Positions 1 to 7,709 of a stretch of DNA of 64,000 nucleotides are shown piece after piece. A model generated the notes under the pieces. The model saw only the letters and a list, made by a program, of their open reading frames with translations. It was not told where the DNA came from and did not search any database. Within the stretch, counting starts at the first letter, position 1, and each line of letters begins with the position of its first letter. The stretch is from Pseudomonas segetis. Its GTDB lineage: Bacteria; Pseudomonadota; Gammaproteobacteria; Pseudomonadales; Pseudomonadaceae. The position numbers were made by a program, and so were the translations under genes. The DNA lies in NCBI RefSeq assembly GCF_900188155.1, contig NZ_FZOG01000001.1, positions 953,104 through 1,017,103 on the forward strand, in the 5' to 3' direction.

Positions 1-1770
1 CTGGGTATCGCCATCACCTTGTTCCAGCCATTTAGGGACTTCGAGGGCTGCCGTCGTGAACGCTTGCAGCGCAACCTTGATCGAGCTGAACGCAAGTTTG
101 ACCTGATGCAGGAACTGGGCACCGATCTGGTGTTGGTGTGCAGCAATGTCGCTGCTGATTCATTGGGTGATGAGCAGATCCTGATTGATGACCTGAGCCT
201 GCTGGCCGAGCGTGCCGGTGCCCGTGACCTGCGCATCGGCTATGAAGCCTTGGCCTGGGGACGCCACGTCAATAGCTACCAGCAAGTCTGGGATATCGTG
301 CGTCAGGCCAACCACCCGGCGCTGGGTGTCTTGCTCGACAGTTTCCACACCCTGTCGCTCAAGGGCGATCCTGCAGCCATTGCCAATATTCCCGGTGACA
401 AGATTTTCTTCGTGCAGATGGCCGATGCACCTATCCTGGCCATGGATGTGCTGGAGTGGAGTCGGCATTTCCGCTGCTTCCCGGGGCAGGGGGAGTTCGA
501 CCTGGCAGGTTTCCTTGCTCCGATTCTGCGCACGGGTTACAACGGCCCGTTATCCCTGGAAATATTCAACGATGGCTTCCGTGCGGCGCCTCCACGGGCA
601 AACGCCGCCGATGGCTTGCGTTCATTGCTGTATCTGGAAGAGAAGACCCGCGATTTGCTTGAAAAACAGGCTCGCGAACAGGTCGAGGTCGCACAGCCGG
701 ATCTTGGACTGTTGTTCGATCCTCCGGCTGCCAGCCAATACGACGGTGTTGAATTTCTTGAATTTGCGGTCGACAGCGATCTAGGCAGCAGGCTGGGCAA
801 TTGGCTGGAACGCCTTGGCTTTGTCCATGCCGGCCAGCACCGCTCCAAGGATGTCAGCCTGATGCGCCAGGGCGATATCAATATCGTGCTCAATGCCGAG
901 CCTTACTCCTTTGCCCATGGCTTTTTCGAGGCCCACGGGCCATCGCTGTGCGCGACCGCCCTGAGGGTGCGTAATGCCAGCGACTCACTGGAGCGCGCCC
1001 GGCAGTTCAAGGCCCAGCCTTATCGTGGCCTGGTCGGTCCAAACGAGCGTGAAATTCCAGCGGTGCGAGCACCAGATGGCAGCCTGGTATATCTGCTCGA
1101 CAAGTCGCCTGAGGGCGCAACTATCTATGACAGTGACTTTATCGTCGATCCACAGGCCGAGCCAAAGGGCAACTTGCAGCGCATCGACCACATGGCCTTG
1201 GCTTTACCTGCAGATAATCTCGACACTTGGGTGCTGTTCTACAAGAGCGTCTTTGACTTTGAAGCGGATGACGAAGTGGTGCTGCCCGACCCCTATGGCC
1301 TGGTCAAAAGTCGTGCCTTGCGCAGCCGCAATGGCAGTGTCCGCTTGCCGTTGAACATTTCCGAGAACCGCAATACTGCGATTTCTCATGCCCTGTCGAG
1401 CTATCGTGGCTCGGGGGTGCATCACATTGCGTTTTCCTGTGATGACTTGTTCACCGAGATCAATCGCGCCAAGGATGCTGGCGTGCCCTTGTTGGATATT
1501 CCCCTCAATTACTACGATGACCTGGCCGCTCGTTTCGATTTTGATGACGAGTTCTTAAGCGAGTTGGCCTATTACAATGTGCTTTACGACCGTGATGCCC
1601 AGGGTGGCGAACTGTTCCATGTGTATACCGAGCCTTTTGAAGACCGGTTTTTCTTCGAGCTATTGCAGCGTAAAAACGGCTATATCGGTTATGGCGCCGC
1701 CAACGTTGCGGTGCGGCTCGCAGCCATGGCCAAGGCCCGAAGCGGGGCAGGTGGGAAAAAGCGCTTGTAG
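1..1770 (+). CDS. quiC: 3-dehydroshikimate dehydratase, bifunctional-type (5' partial)
   Basis: The frame is open from base 1, so the N-terminus lies outside the window. The N-terminal half is an AP-endonuclease-2/sugar-isomerase TIM barrel of the AsbF/QuiC type, which turns 3-dehydroshikimate into protocatechuate. The expected metal ligands are visible in GYEALAWG (Glu), LLDSFHTL (Asp), FFVQMADA (Gln) and LSLEIFND (Glu). The C-terminal half resembles 4-hydroxyphenylpyruvate dioxygenase and keeps a His-His-Glu set in RIDHMALA, GVHHIAFS and FFFELLQR. The fusion is typical of Pseudomonas QuiC; the role of the HPPD-like half is unclear. It heads a quinate/shikimate locus and is often misannotated as HPPD because of its C-terminus. 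Confidence 0.93.
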   Translation: MGIAITLFQPFRDFEGCRRERLQRNLDRAERKFDLMQELGTDLVLVCSNVAADSLGDEQILIDDLSLLAERAGARDLRIGYEALAWGRHVNSYQQVWDIVRQANHPALGVLLDSFHTLSLKGDPAAIANIPGDKIFFVQMADAPILAMDVLEWSRHFRCFPGQGEFDLAGFLAPILRTGYNGPLSLEIFNDGFRAAPPRANAADGLRSLLYLEEKTRDLLEKQAREQVEVAQPDLGLLFDPPAASQYDGVEFLEFAVDSDLGSRLGNWLERLGFVHAGQHRSKDVSLMRQGDINIVLNAEPYSFAHGFFEAHGPSLCATALRVRNASDSLERARQFKAQPYRGLVGPNEREIPAVRAPDGSLVYLLDKSPEGATIYDSDFIVDPQAEPKGNLQRIDHMALALPADNLDTWVLFYKSVFDFEADDEVVLPDPYGLVKSRALRSRNGSVRLPLNISENRNTAISHALSSYRGSGVHHIAFSCDDLFTEINRAKDAGVPLLDIPLNYYDDLAARFDFDDEFLSELAYYNVLYDRDAQGGELFHVYTEPFEDRFFFELLQRKNGYIGYGAANVAVRLAAMAKARSGAGGKKRL

Positions 1771-1787
1771 TCGTTGATCGGATACCG

Positions 1788-1815
1788 GCCCGGCACCTAA
1801 CAGTGCCGGGCTTTC
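1788..1815 (+). terminator. Rho-independent terminator after quiC
   Basis: GCCCGGCAC and GTGCCGGGC form a perfect 9-bp stem with a 6-nt loop, followed by a short T-rich tail. It lies 18 bp after the quiC stop and separates quiC from the TetR gene. Confidence 0.85.
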
Positions 1816-1872
1816 TTCGTTGCACGGACACGACCATAATCATCATCAACGAATTCAAGCGATCGGTTAACT

Positions 1873-2541
1873 ATGACAACAACAACAGGGCTTGCCGAGG
1901 GCGCAGTGAGCGCGCCACGCAAAAGCCGCAAGAACAATCCCGAGAAAACCCGCGAAAATATCCTCCAGGCTGCAATCACCGAGTTTGTCCAGTTTGGTCT
2001 ATCCGGGGCGCGCGTAGATGCCATTGCCGAGCGCACGCATACCTCGAAACGCATGATCTATTACTATTTCGGCAGCAAGGAGCAGCTCTACCAGGCTACT
2101 TTGGAAAAACTTTACGGCGACATTCGTTCTACTGAGCAGAGCTTGCACCTAGGCAAGTTGGGGCCCGTCGAGGCGATACGCCGCTTGGTCGAGTTCACCT
2201 TCGATCACCATGACCGCAATGTCGACTTCGTGCGCATCGTCAGTATCGAAAACATCAACTTTGGCCAGTACGTCGGCCAGTCGGAAACCATTCGCACCAT
2301 GAGCAGCCATGTGCTCAAGTCGCTGGGCGAAATCCTGGATCGTGGCGCCGAAGCCGGGCTGTTCCGCCGGGGCCTTGATCCGGTTGATGTGCATATGTTG
2401 ATCAGCTCATTCAGCTTTTATAGGGTTTCAAACCGCCACACCTTCAGCTCAATCTTCCAGATCGACTTGCAAGATGATGAAGTCAAGCAGCGGCAAAAGC
2501 GCATGATCTGTGAGTCGGTCCTGGGCTTTCTTCAGCGCTGA
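1873..2541 (+). CDS. TetR/AcrR family transcriptional regulator
   Basis: 222 aa with a TetR helix-turn-helix near residues 27-75 (KTRENILQAAITEFVQFG, then SKRMIYYYFGSKEQLY) and a C-terminal ligand-binding domain that fits the TetR_C families. It lies between quiC and the convergent TRAP transporter genes, so it probably represses quinate/shikimate or dehydroshikimate catabolism; this is inferred from position only. A likely operator lies at 6939-6957 in front of aroQ. The first 20 residues are basic and Thr/Ser-rich. The ATG at 1873 has only a weak Shine-Dalgarno upstream, so the start is moderately certain. Confidence 0.9.
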   Translation: MTTTTGLAEGAVSAPRKSRKNNPEKTRENILQAAITEFVQFGLSGARVDAIAERTHTSKRMIYYYFGSKEQLYQATLEKLYGDIRSTEQSLHLGKLGPVEAIRRLVEFTFDHHDRNVDFVRIVSIENINFGQYVGQSETIRTMSSHVLKSLGEILDRGAEAGLFRRGLDPVDVHMLISSFSFYRVSNRHTFSSIFQIDLQDDEVKQRQKRMICESVLGFLQR

Positions 2542-2547
2542 TCAATT

Positions 2548-2593
2548 GCCACCCACAAAAAAACGGCCAGCTGGCCGTTTTTTTGTGGGTGGC
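2548..2593. terminator. Bidirectional terminator, perfect 46-bp palindrome
   Basis: Bases 2548-2570 and 2571-2593 are exact reverse complements (23-nt arms, no unpaired centre). The G+C core CGGCCAG/CTGGCCG is flanked by A7 and T7, so each strand gives a hairpin followed by a U-tract. It lies between the tetR stop (2541) and the dctP stop (2605), which converge. Confidence 0.93.
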
Positions 2594-2604
2594 AAAGCGC
2601 CGGT

Positions 2605-3621
2605 TTAGTGCGCTGCGCGGGTCTTCTCGACTGAGTCGTACATGGCCTTGACCAGAGCCGGGTCCATGTCTTTGGAGAACTGCTCGATAACAGGCTTGAC
2701 CTTCTCGCGGAAGCGATCCATCTCAGCCGGGGTCACAGCGTTGGCCTGCATGTCTTTCGACAGTTCTGCATAGGCTGCATCCTGGGCTGCCGCGGTAATC
2801 TTGCGCTGGTAGGCAGTTGCTTCCTTGGCTGCATCCACAATGACGGCCTGTTCCTCGGGGTTGAGCTTGGCCCAGCTCTTTTCGCCAATGATGAACGACT
2901 GTGGGTTGTAGATGTGCTGAGTTACCGAGAGGTATTTCTGCACTTCGTTGAACTTGTTGCCCTTGATCACGGTGAACGGGTTTTCCTGGCCGTCTACAGT
3001 GCGTTGCTCAAGGCCGGTGTACACCTCGGGGAATGGCATTGGCACTGGGTTTGCACCCAGGGCCTTGAAGGTTTCCAGGTAGATGGGTGACTGGATTACA
3101 CGAATCTTCAAGCCAGCCATATCTTCCCATTTGGCTACTGGGTGCTTGCTGTTGGTCAGGTTGCGGAAACCAAGGTCCCAGTAGCCCAGGGTTTTAAGGC
3201 CTTTGCCTTCCAAACGCTTGGACAGTTCCTGGCCAACCGGGCCATCAATCACGGCTTGGGCCTCGGCGGTATTGTTGAACAGGAACGGGAAGTCGAGCAG
3301 GGCAAACTCCGGCACCTGGGCTGCAAGAATTCCGGAGTTGAGCACGGTCAGGTCCAGGGTTGCACCTTGCAGTGCGGAAACGGTTTGCAGGTCGCCACCG
3401 AGCACGCCGCCGGCAAACAGGCGGACCTTCATCTTGCCACCGCTTTTCTCCTTGACCAGGTCGGCAAACTTCTGTGCGCCTTGGCCCTGCGGGTGCTCTT
3501 TAACGTTCTGGAAAGCAAAACGCAGTGTGTGCTCGCCAATTTCTGCATGGGCAGACAGGCTGTTGAGCAGTAAGCCTGCGAGGCAGGCGGAGGTCAGCAG
3601 TGGTTTAAGCCAGTTGTTCAT
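2605..3621 (-). CDS. dctP: TRAP transporter substrate-binding protein (DctP family)
   Basis: 338 aa. A Sec signal peptide (about residues 1-26, ending SLSAHA) precedes a TRAP solute-binding domain. Family features include LRVIQSPIYLE-like and ANPVPMPFPEVYTGLEQ segments, the latter carrying the usual binding region, and a conserved QNPFTVI-type patch (GQENPFTV). It would deliver an organic acid anion to the DctQM permease. Being last in the aroQ-aroE-dctQ-dctM-dctP operon makes quinate, shikimate or 3-dehydroshikimate the likely ligand; that is inference, since DctP proteins bind many acids. The gene is 57 bp after dctM and ends at a strong terminator. Confidence 0.92.
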   Translation of the reverse strand: MNNWLKPLLTSACLAGLLLNSLSAHAEIGEHTLRFAFQNVKEHPQGQGAQKFADLVKEKSGGKMKVRLFAGGVLGGDLQTVSALQGATLDLTVLNSGILAAQVPEFALLDFPFLFNNTAEAQAVIDGPVGQELSKRLEGKGLKTLGYWDLGFRNLTNSKHPVAKWEDMAGLKIRVIQSPIYLETFKALGANPVPMPFPEVYTGLEQRTVDGQENPFTVIKGNKFNEVQKYLSVTQHIYNPQSFIIGEKSWAKLNPEEQAVIVDAAKEATAYQRKITAAAQDAAYAELSKDMQANAVTPAEMDRFREKVKPVIEQFSKDMDPALVKAMYDSVEKTRAAH

Positions 3622-3678
3622 GAGTAAGGCACTCCATCGTTATTGTTTGAGTTACGGGGCTTGCGGTGGATCACAGGT

Positions 3679-4959
3679 TCAACCGGTGAAAAACTTCAAC
3701 GGACCCAGAACCAGTTGGGGGAACAGGACAAGAAGTATCAGGACGATCACCTGTGCCAGCAGGAACGGCCAGACGCCTCGGGTAATTTCATCAATACGCA
3801 GCTTGGATACGCCACATACCACGTTGAGCACAGTGCCCACTGGCGGAGTGATGAGTCCAATGGAGGTGTTGACCAAAAACAGTACGCCAAAGTAAACCGG
3901 GTCGATGCCCGCTTGTTTCATCACTGGCATTAATACCGGCGTCAGAATCAGGATCGAGGGCGTCATGTCCATGACCATGCCGACCAGGATGATCAGCAGC
4001 ATGACCATCAGCAGCAACAGCGTTGGCGACTCAAGGAATGGTTCGAGCAAGTCGGTCAGTTGGCCAGGCAGGTCGGCGATAGTCACCAGCCATGACGAAA
4101 CCATGGCCGCCGCGACCAGCAGCATCACCACCGAGGTGGTCTTGGCAGCAGACAGCACGACTTCAAACAGCTGGCTTATCTTCAGTTCGCGGTAGATCAC
4201 CAGTGACACGAACAAGGCATAGACTGCCGCAACCACGGCCGCCTCGGTCGGGGTGAAGATACCGAATTTGAGGCCGACAATAATGATGATCGGCAGACCC
4301 ATGGCCCAACTGCCGTCAAGCAAGGTCTTGATGACCTCTTGGCGGCTGCGCTTGGCGGGAACTTCAACGTTTTCACTGCGTGAAACAAACCACCAGGCAA
4401 TTGCCAGCGCGCCGCCGAGCATGATGCCTGGCACTATGCCTGCGAGAAACAGCTTGGAGATCGACACGCCGGAAGCAACACCAAAGACGATAAAGCCGAT
4501 ACTTGGTGGAATGATCGGGGCAATGATGCCGCCAGAGGCAATGAGCCCGGCAGCGCGCTCGCGATTATGCCCGGCCTGTACCATCATCGGCACCAACAGC
4601 GCCGCCAGGGCCGCAGCGTCGGCAACCGCAGAGCCGGACAGCGAAGCCAGCAGACATGAAGCGATAATGGCTACATAGCCGAGGCCGCCACGCTTGTGGC
4701 CAACCAAGGCCATGGCAATGTTGACGATGCGTTTGGACAGGCCGCCAGCGTTCATGATCTCGCCAGCCAGCATGAAAAATGGCACAGCCAGCAAAGGGAA
4801 GCTATCGGCGCCATTAAGCAGGTTCTGCGCGATGATCTGGGCATCGAACAAATCCAGCTGCCACATCAGCGCAACGCTCACCATCAGCAGGGCAAAGGCG
4901 ATCGGAATGCCCAGCGCCATGGTGCCAAGCAGGGTGCCGAGAAACAGGGCCAGGGTCAT
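3679..4959 (-). CDS. dctM: TRAP transporter large permease (DctM family)
   Basis: 426 aa, normal for DctM, with about 12 hydrophobic helices. Family motifs include FFMLAGEIMNAGGLSKRIV, LSGSAVADAAALAALLVP and PPSIGFIVFGV. It forms the Na+-coupled translocation channel in the inner membrane together with DctQ. Its ATG overlaps the dctQ stop (4956-4959), implying translational coupling. The substrate is probably quinate/shikimate, judged from the operon. Confidence 0.93.
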   Translation of the reverse strand: MTLALFLGTLLGTMALGIPIAFALLMVSVALMWQLDLFDAQIIAQNLLNGADSFPLLAVPFFMLAGEIMNAGGLSKRIVNIAMALVGHKRGGLGYVAIIASCLLASLSGSAVADAAALAALLVPMMVQAGHNRERAAGLIASGGIIAPIIPPSIGFIVFGVASGVSISKLFLAGIVPGIMLGGALAIAWWFVSRSENVEVPAKRSRQEVIKTLLDGSWAMGLPIIIIVGLKFGIFTPTEAAVVAAVYALFVSLVIYRELKISQLFEVVLSAAKTTSVVMLLVAAAMVSSWLVTIADLPGQLTDLLEPFLESPTLLLLMVMLLIILVGMVMDMTPSILILTPVLMPVMKQAGIDPVYFGVLFLVNTSIGLITPPVGTVLNVVCGVSKLRIDEITRGVWPFLLAQVIVLILLVLFPQLVLGPLKFFTG

Positions 4960-5483
4960 GACTTGATCCCCTCGTTGTCAGGTAACTGTGTTGATTCGAT
5001 TTCGGACTTGCCTTGGGGCAGGCGTCCGCGCAGTGCCAGTATCAGGTCGTAGGTGATGATTGGTATCGCGCTCGCTCCGAACACCACGCCAATGCCATAG
5101 AACCAGGCCATCGACAGGCCAGAGGCGGGCGCGGCGACATCAAGGTTGATCTTTGCCTGCTGCCAGCTACCGCTGAGTATCAGCCAGGCAATCAAGAGCA
5201 TCATCAGGTGGCCAAGGGCCAGGAACAGGTTGCGTCCTGCCGCTGGCATTTTCTTGATGATCAGGTCCAGGCCCAGGTGACTGCGCTCGCGCAAGGCAAC
5301 CAGCGCACCAAGGAACACCATCAGCACGAACAGCCAGCGTGAGAGCTCTTCTGAAACAGTAATGCCGGAGTTGAAGGCGTAGCGCATGACCACGTTGCCA
5401 AAGACCATGACCACCATTACACCCATGCACAGGACGATGATCAGTTTGAGCAGGCTAAAGTACAGGTTGACGATTTTTGTCAT
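4956..5483 (-). CDS. dctQ: TRAP transporter small permease (DctQ family)
   Basis: 175 aa with four predicted transmembrane segments (around residues 15-37, 52-70, 90-110, 130-155) and the DctQ pattern VSEELSRWLFVLMVFLGA, followed by LRERSHLGLDLI. It is the small membrane subunit of the tripartite TRAP transporter. It lies 74 bp after the dehydrogenase gene and overlaps dctM by 4 bp, so it is probably part of the same transcript. Confidence 0.92.
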   Translation of the reverse strand: MTKIVNLYFSLLKLIIVLCMGVMVVMVFGNVVMRYAFNSGITVSEELSRWLFVLMVFLGALVALRERSHLGLDLIIKKMPAAGRNLFLALGHLMMLLIAWLILSGSWQQAKINLDVAAPASGLSMAWFYGIGVVFGASAIPIITYDLILALRGRLPQGKSEIESTQLPDNEGIKS

Positions 5484-5557
5484 TTCGACCTCACAAGGCT
5501 AGCCAGTGTGCAGCGCACCCGGTGCCATTCTTATTGTTAAGCCTCAGCGCCGATCAC

Positions 5558-6415
5558 TCAGCCCATGCCGTGGAAATGTTGCTGCATGCGCTGTGCATCT
5601 GCTTGTAAACCACTGAACAGCTCAAACGCCTTGACCGCCTGGAATACCGCCATGGTGCTGCCGTCCAACGTGCGGCAACCCAGCGCTCGGGCTTCACGCA
5701 GCAGCTCGGTTTCGAGTGGGAAGTAGACAATCTCGGCAACCCACAGGTCAGCACGCAACAATGCTTTTGGCACCGGCATGCCGGGCAGCTTGACCATGCC
5801 CATTGGCGTCGTATTGACCAGTCCGTTGGCGTTCTGCATTGCATCGGCAAGGTCTACACCAAGCTGGGCACGGTCGCCGGGAAAGTTCTGGTTCAGGTTA
5901 TCGACAAGGTTTTGTGCCCGGCTGGCGTCGACATCAAAAATAATCAGTTGTCGCACGCCTTCGCTGAGCAATGCGTGCGCGACTGCCGCACCAGCGCCAC
6001 CGGCCCCCATCTGCACGACCTGCTCACGAGCAACGTCGGCCAGGCCACGGCGGAAACCTTCAGCAAAGCCAAGGCAGTCGGTGTTGTGGCCGATCCGCTT
6101 GCCATTGGCAAAGACAACAGTGTTGACTGCGCCAATACCACGGGCCTCGGGTGAGAGTTCGTCAAGCAGCGGGATCACTGCCTGCTTGCAGGGGAAGGTG
6201 ATGTTGAGTCCGGTGAAGCCGGTGTGCTGCGCCGCGCTGATGAGTTCAGGCAGGGCGTTCAAATCCAGTTGCAAGGCATCCAGGTCAATCAACCGATACA
6301 GGCAACGTACGCCTTGGGCGTCGGCTTCATGTTCGTGCAGGGCGGGGGTGCGCGAGGCCTGGATTCCTGCGCCAATGAGGCCGGCCAGGATGCTGGCGGT
6401 ACTTGGGGACGGCAT
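5558..6415 (-). CDS. Quinate/shikimate dehydrogenase (NAD-type, AroE family)
   Basis: 285 aa. The start is the ATG at 6415, 5 bp after the aroQ stop; the open frame upstream only overlaps aroQ. The substrate loop reads IQASRTPALHE, i.e. Ser-Arg-Thr rather than the Ser-x-Ser of biosynthetic AroE, as in Corynebacterium quinate/shikimate dehydrogenases. NITFPCKQ holds the catalytic Lys and GHNTDCLGF the Asp. After the GAGGAGAAV nucleotide loop, strand beta-2 ends IIFDVDASRA: an acidic residue where NADP-dependent AroE has an NRT motif, which suggests NAD. It should oxidise shikimate to 3-dehydroshikimate and/or quinate to 3-dehydroquinate, not make shikimate. Confidence 0.88.
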   Translation of the reverse strand: MPSPSTASILAGLIGAGIQASRTPALHEHEADAQGVRCLYRLIDLDALQLDLNALPELISAAQHTGFTGLNITFPCKQAVIPLLDELSPEARGIGAVNTVVFANGKRIGHNTDCLGFAEGFRRGLADVAREQVVQMGAGGAGAAVAHALLSEGVRQLIIFDVDASRAQNLVDNLNQNFPGDRAQLGVDLADAMQNANGLVNTTPMGMVKLPGMPVPKALLRADLWVAEIVYFPLETELLREARALGCRTLDGSTMAVFQAVKAFELFSGLQADAQRMQQHFHGMG

Positions 6416-6420
6416 AGAAG

Positions 6421-6861
6421 TTAGTCCTGCAGAAGATGAGCGAAGTGTTCGATCGCCAGGCGATAGCCGTTGCTGCCGAGGCCGCAAATCACCCCAACCG
6501 CTATTGCTGAAACGAATGAATGATGACGAAAAGCTTCGCGCTTGTGCACGTTGGACAGGTGTACTTCGATTACCGGCACTTCGCTGGCGACCAGCGCATC
6601 GCGAATGGCCACCGAGGTGTGGGTCCAGGCCGCAGGGTTTATGACAATCCCTGCACAGCGGCCACGTGCCTCGTGTATCCAGTTGATCAACTCGCCTTCG
6701 TGGTTGGTCTGCAGGAACTGACACTCAAACCCATGCTGTTCGGCGCTGTGGCGGCAGAGTTCGGCGATATCGGCCAGGGTTTCGTGGCCGTAGGTTGCAG
6801 GCTCGCGTGTGCCGAGCATGTTTAGGTTTGGCCCGTTAAGAACCAAGAGGGTGCGAGGCAT
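6421..6861 (-). CDS. aroQ: 3-dehydroquinate dehydratase, type II
   Basis: 146 aa, the usual size. Motifs: [18 protein letters not shown] with the active-site Tyr, [28 protein letters not shown] and [17 protein letters not shown]. It converts 3-dehydroquinate to 3-dehydroshikimate. One motif departs from the norm: NPAAWTHTS replaces the usual NPGAYTHTS. It is the first gene of the minus-strand operon with the NAD-type dehydrogenase and the TRAP genes, so a catabolic role on quinate is likely. The ATG is preceded by GGAGT with good spacing. Confidence 0.94.
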   Translation of the reverse strand: MPRTLLVLNGPNLNMLGTREPATYGHETLADIAELCRHSAEQHGFECQFLQTNHEGELINWIHEARGRCAGIVINPAAWTHTSVAIRDALVASEVPVIEVHLSNVHKREAFRHHSFVSAIAVGVICGLGSNGYRLAIEHFAHLLQD

Positions 6862-6938
6862 TAAAAAGGTACTCCGGTTTTATTTTTGTGGTTCTGGGTG
6901 CAATGCCCGGAACGCTTGGGAAGAAAATGTACCAACTG

Positions 6939-6957
6939 GTTAGTTTGGTCAACTAGC
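6939..6957. promoter_or_regulatory. Candidate TetR operator over the aroQ operon promoter
   Basis: GTTAGTT-TGGTC-AACTAGC is an inverted repeat (6 of 7 pairs). On the minus strand it overlaps TTGACC, a -35-like hexamer, followed by TACATT about 15 bp on, and it lies some 80 bp upstream of the aroQ start. The rest of 6862-7200 is non-coding, with no other gene visible. That the neighbouring TetR protein binds here is inference. Confidence 0.5.
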
Positions 6958-7204
6958 TTATTGGCTAAGGTGCCAGCATCCAAACCAGGCATTGCTATGG
7001 TTTTTATTGGATAACTAGCTGTTTATTAAGGGTTTAGTGGCTTTATCCAAGCTGGGTTTGGCATTGTGTGCTTTGTTGTAAAGCGTTCGTTTATCGATCA
7101 AATTTGTTCGTTGTGATCGTTTTTCGCCTAAACCGGCAGTCAATGTCTGATCAAGGCACGGGTTTGAAGGCCGGTCTGGCAGCGGCTTGCTCGTTGATTT
7201 GAAT

Positions 7205-7250
7205 GTTACAAACAGGGGCATGCTTTCTATAGATAACGACTATCAATTCG
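7205..7250 (+). promoter_or_regulatory. Promoter overlapped by a Fur-like box
   Basis: GTTACA (7205-7210), a 17-bp spacer and TATAGA (7228-7233) make a plausible sigma-70 promoter. GATAACGACTATCAATTCG (7232-7250) matches about 12 of 19 positions of the classical Fur consensus and contains GATA-N5-TATC. Box and -10 overlap, as expected for iron repression of the small ORF at 7315. Confidence 0.55.
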
Positions 7251-7314
7251 ACTGATTTCTCCTCCGGGGGCCTCTGGCATATCGTTTGTCCCAAGCAAAG
7301 TTCTGGAGGCGACC

Positions 7315-7524
7315 ATGTCACACATCAACATCATGTCAGTAGTAGGCAGTGCAGTACCGGCGGCGTTACGGGCCGCAGGATCCATAGCCTGTTGGTATGT
7401 CGTAGTTGATGGCGTGCAAAAGTCAGGACCTTTCACATCCCTTGATGCTGCCATTGCCAACCAGTCGGTATGGGAATTCGAGCTGCTCATGCGTCATAAG
7501 GGTCTCCAGTCATTTGCTGCCTGA
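7315..7524 (+). CDS. Small conserved-looking hypothetical protein
   Basis: 69 aa, no family recognised. It has its own promoter-like sequence, a Shine-Dalgarno (TGGAGG) 6 bp before the ATG and a terminator 60 bp after the stop, so it reads as a real monocistronic gene. The middle holds a hydrophobic stretch (GSIACWYVVVDGV), then a segment SGPFTSLDAAIANQ that resembles a short single-domain fold; no lipobox or clear transmembrane helix. The Fur-like box in its promoter suggests induction under iron limitation. Function unknown. Confidence 0.65.
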   Translation: MSHINIMSVVGSAVPAALRAAGSIACWYVVVDGVQKSGPFTSLDAAIANQSVWEFELLMRHKGLQSFAA

Positions 7525-7584
7525 TTATTGAGTCCAGCCATAGTTTTACCGTTTCGCTTTACTCCTTGTGTTGCTCCTCCCTTT

Positions 7585-7610
7585 ACCCGCCCTTGTGGCG
7601 GGTTTTCTTT
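7585..7610 (+). terminator. Terminator after the small ORF
   Basis: ACCCGCC and GGCGGGT pair (7 bp, 5-nt loop), followed by TTTTCTTT. Confidence 0.85.
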
Positions 7611-7709
7611 GTCCGCAATAACCGGCATGGCGATTTATTTGCGCTGCGTAGTCTGCCGACGATGTTGCGTCAGGTGGCGCGGGTTAAACTGGCGTATCGA
7701 ATGTGAACG

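Noticed and set aside
1..1770. 4-hydroxyphenylpyruvate dioxygenase (hpd)
   Set aside because: The C-terminus looks like HPPD, but the N-terminal TIM barrel with its own metal ligands and the aroQ/aroE neighbours fit QuiC.
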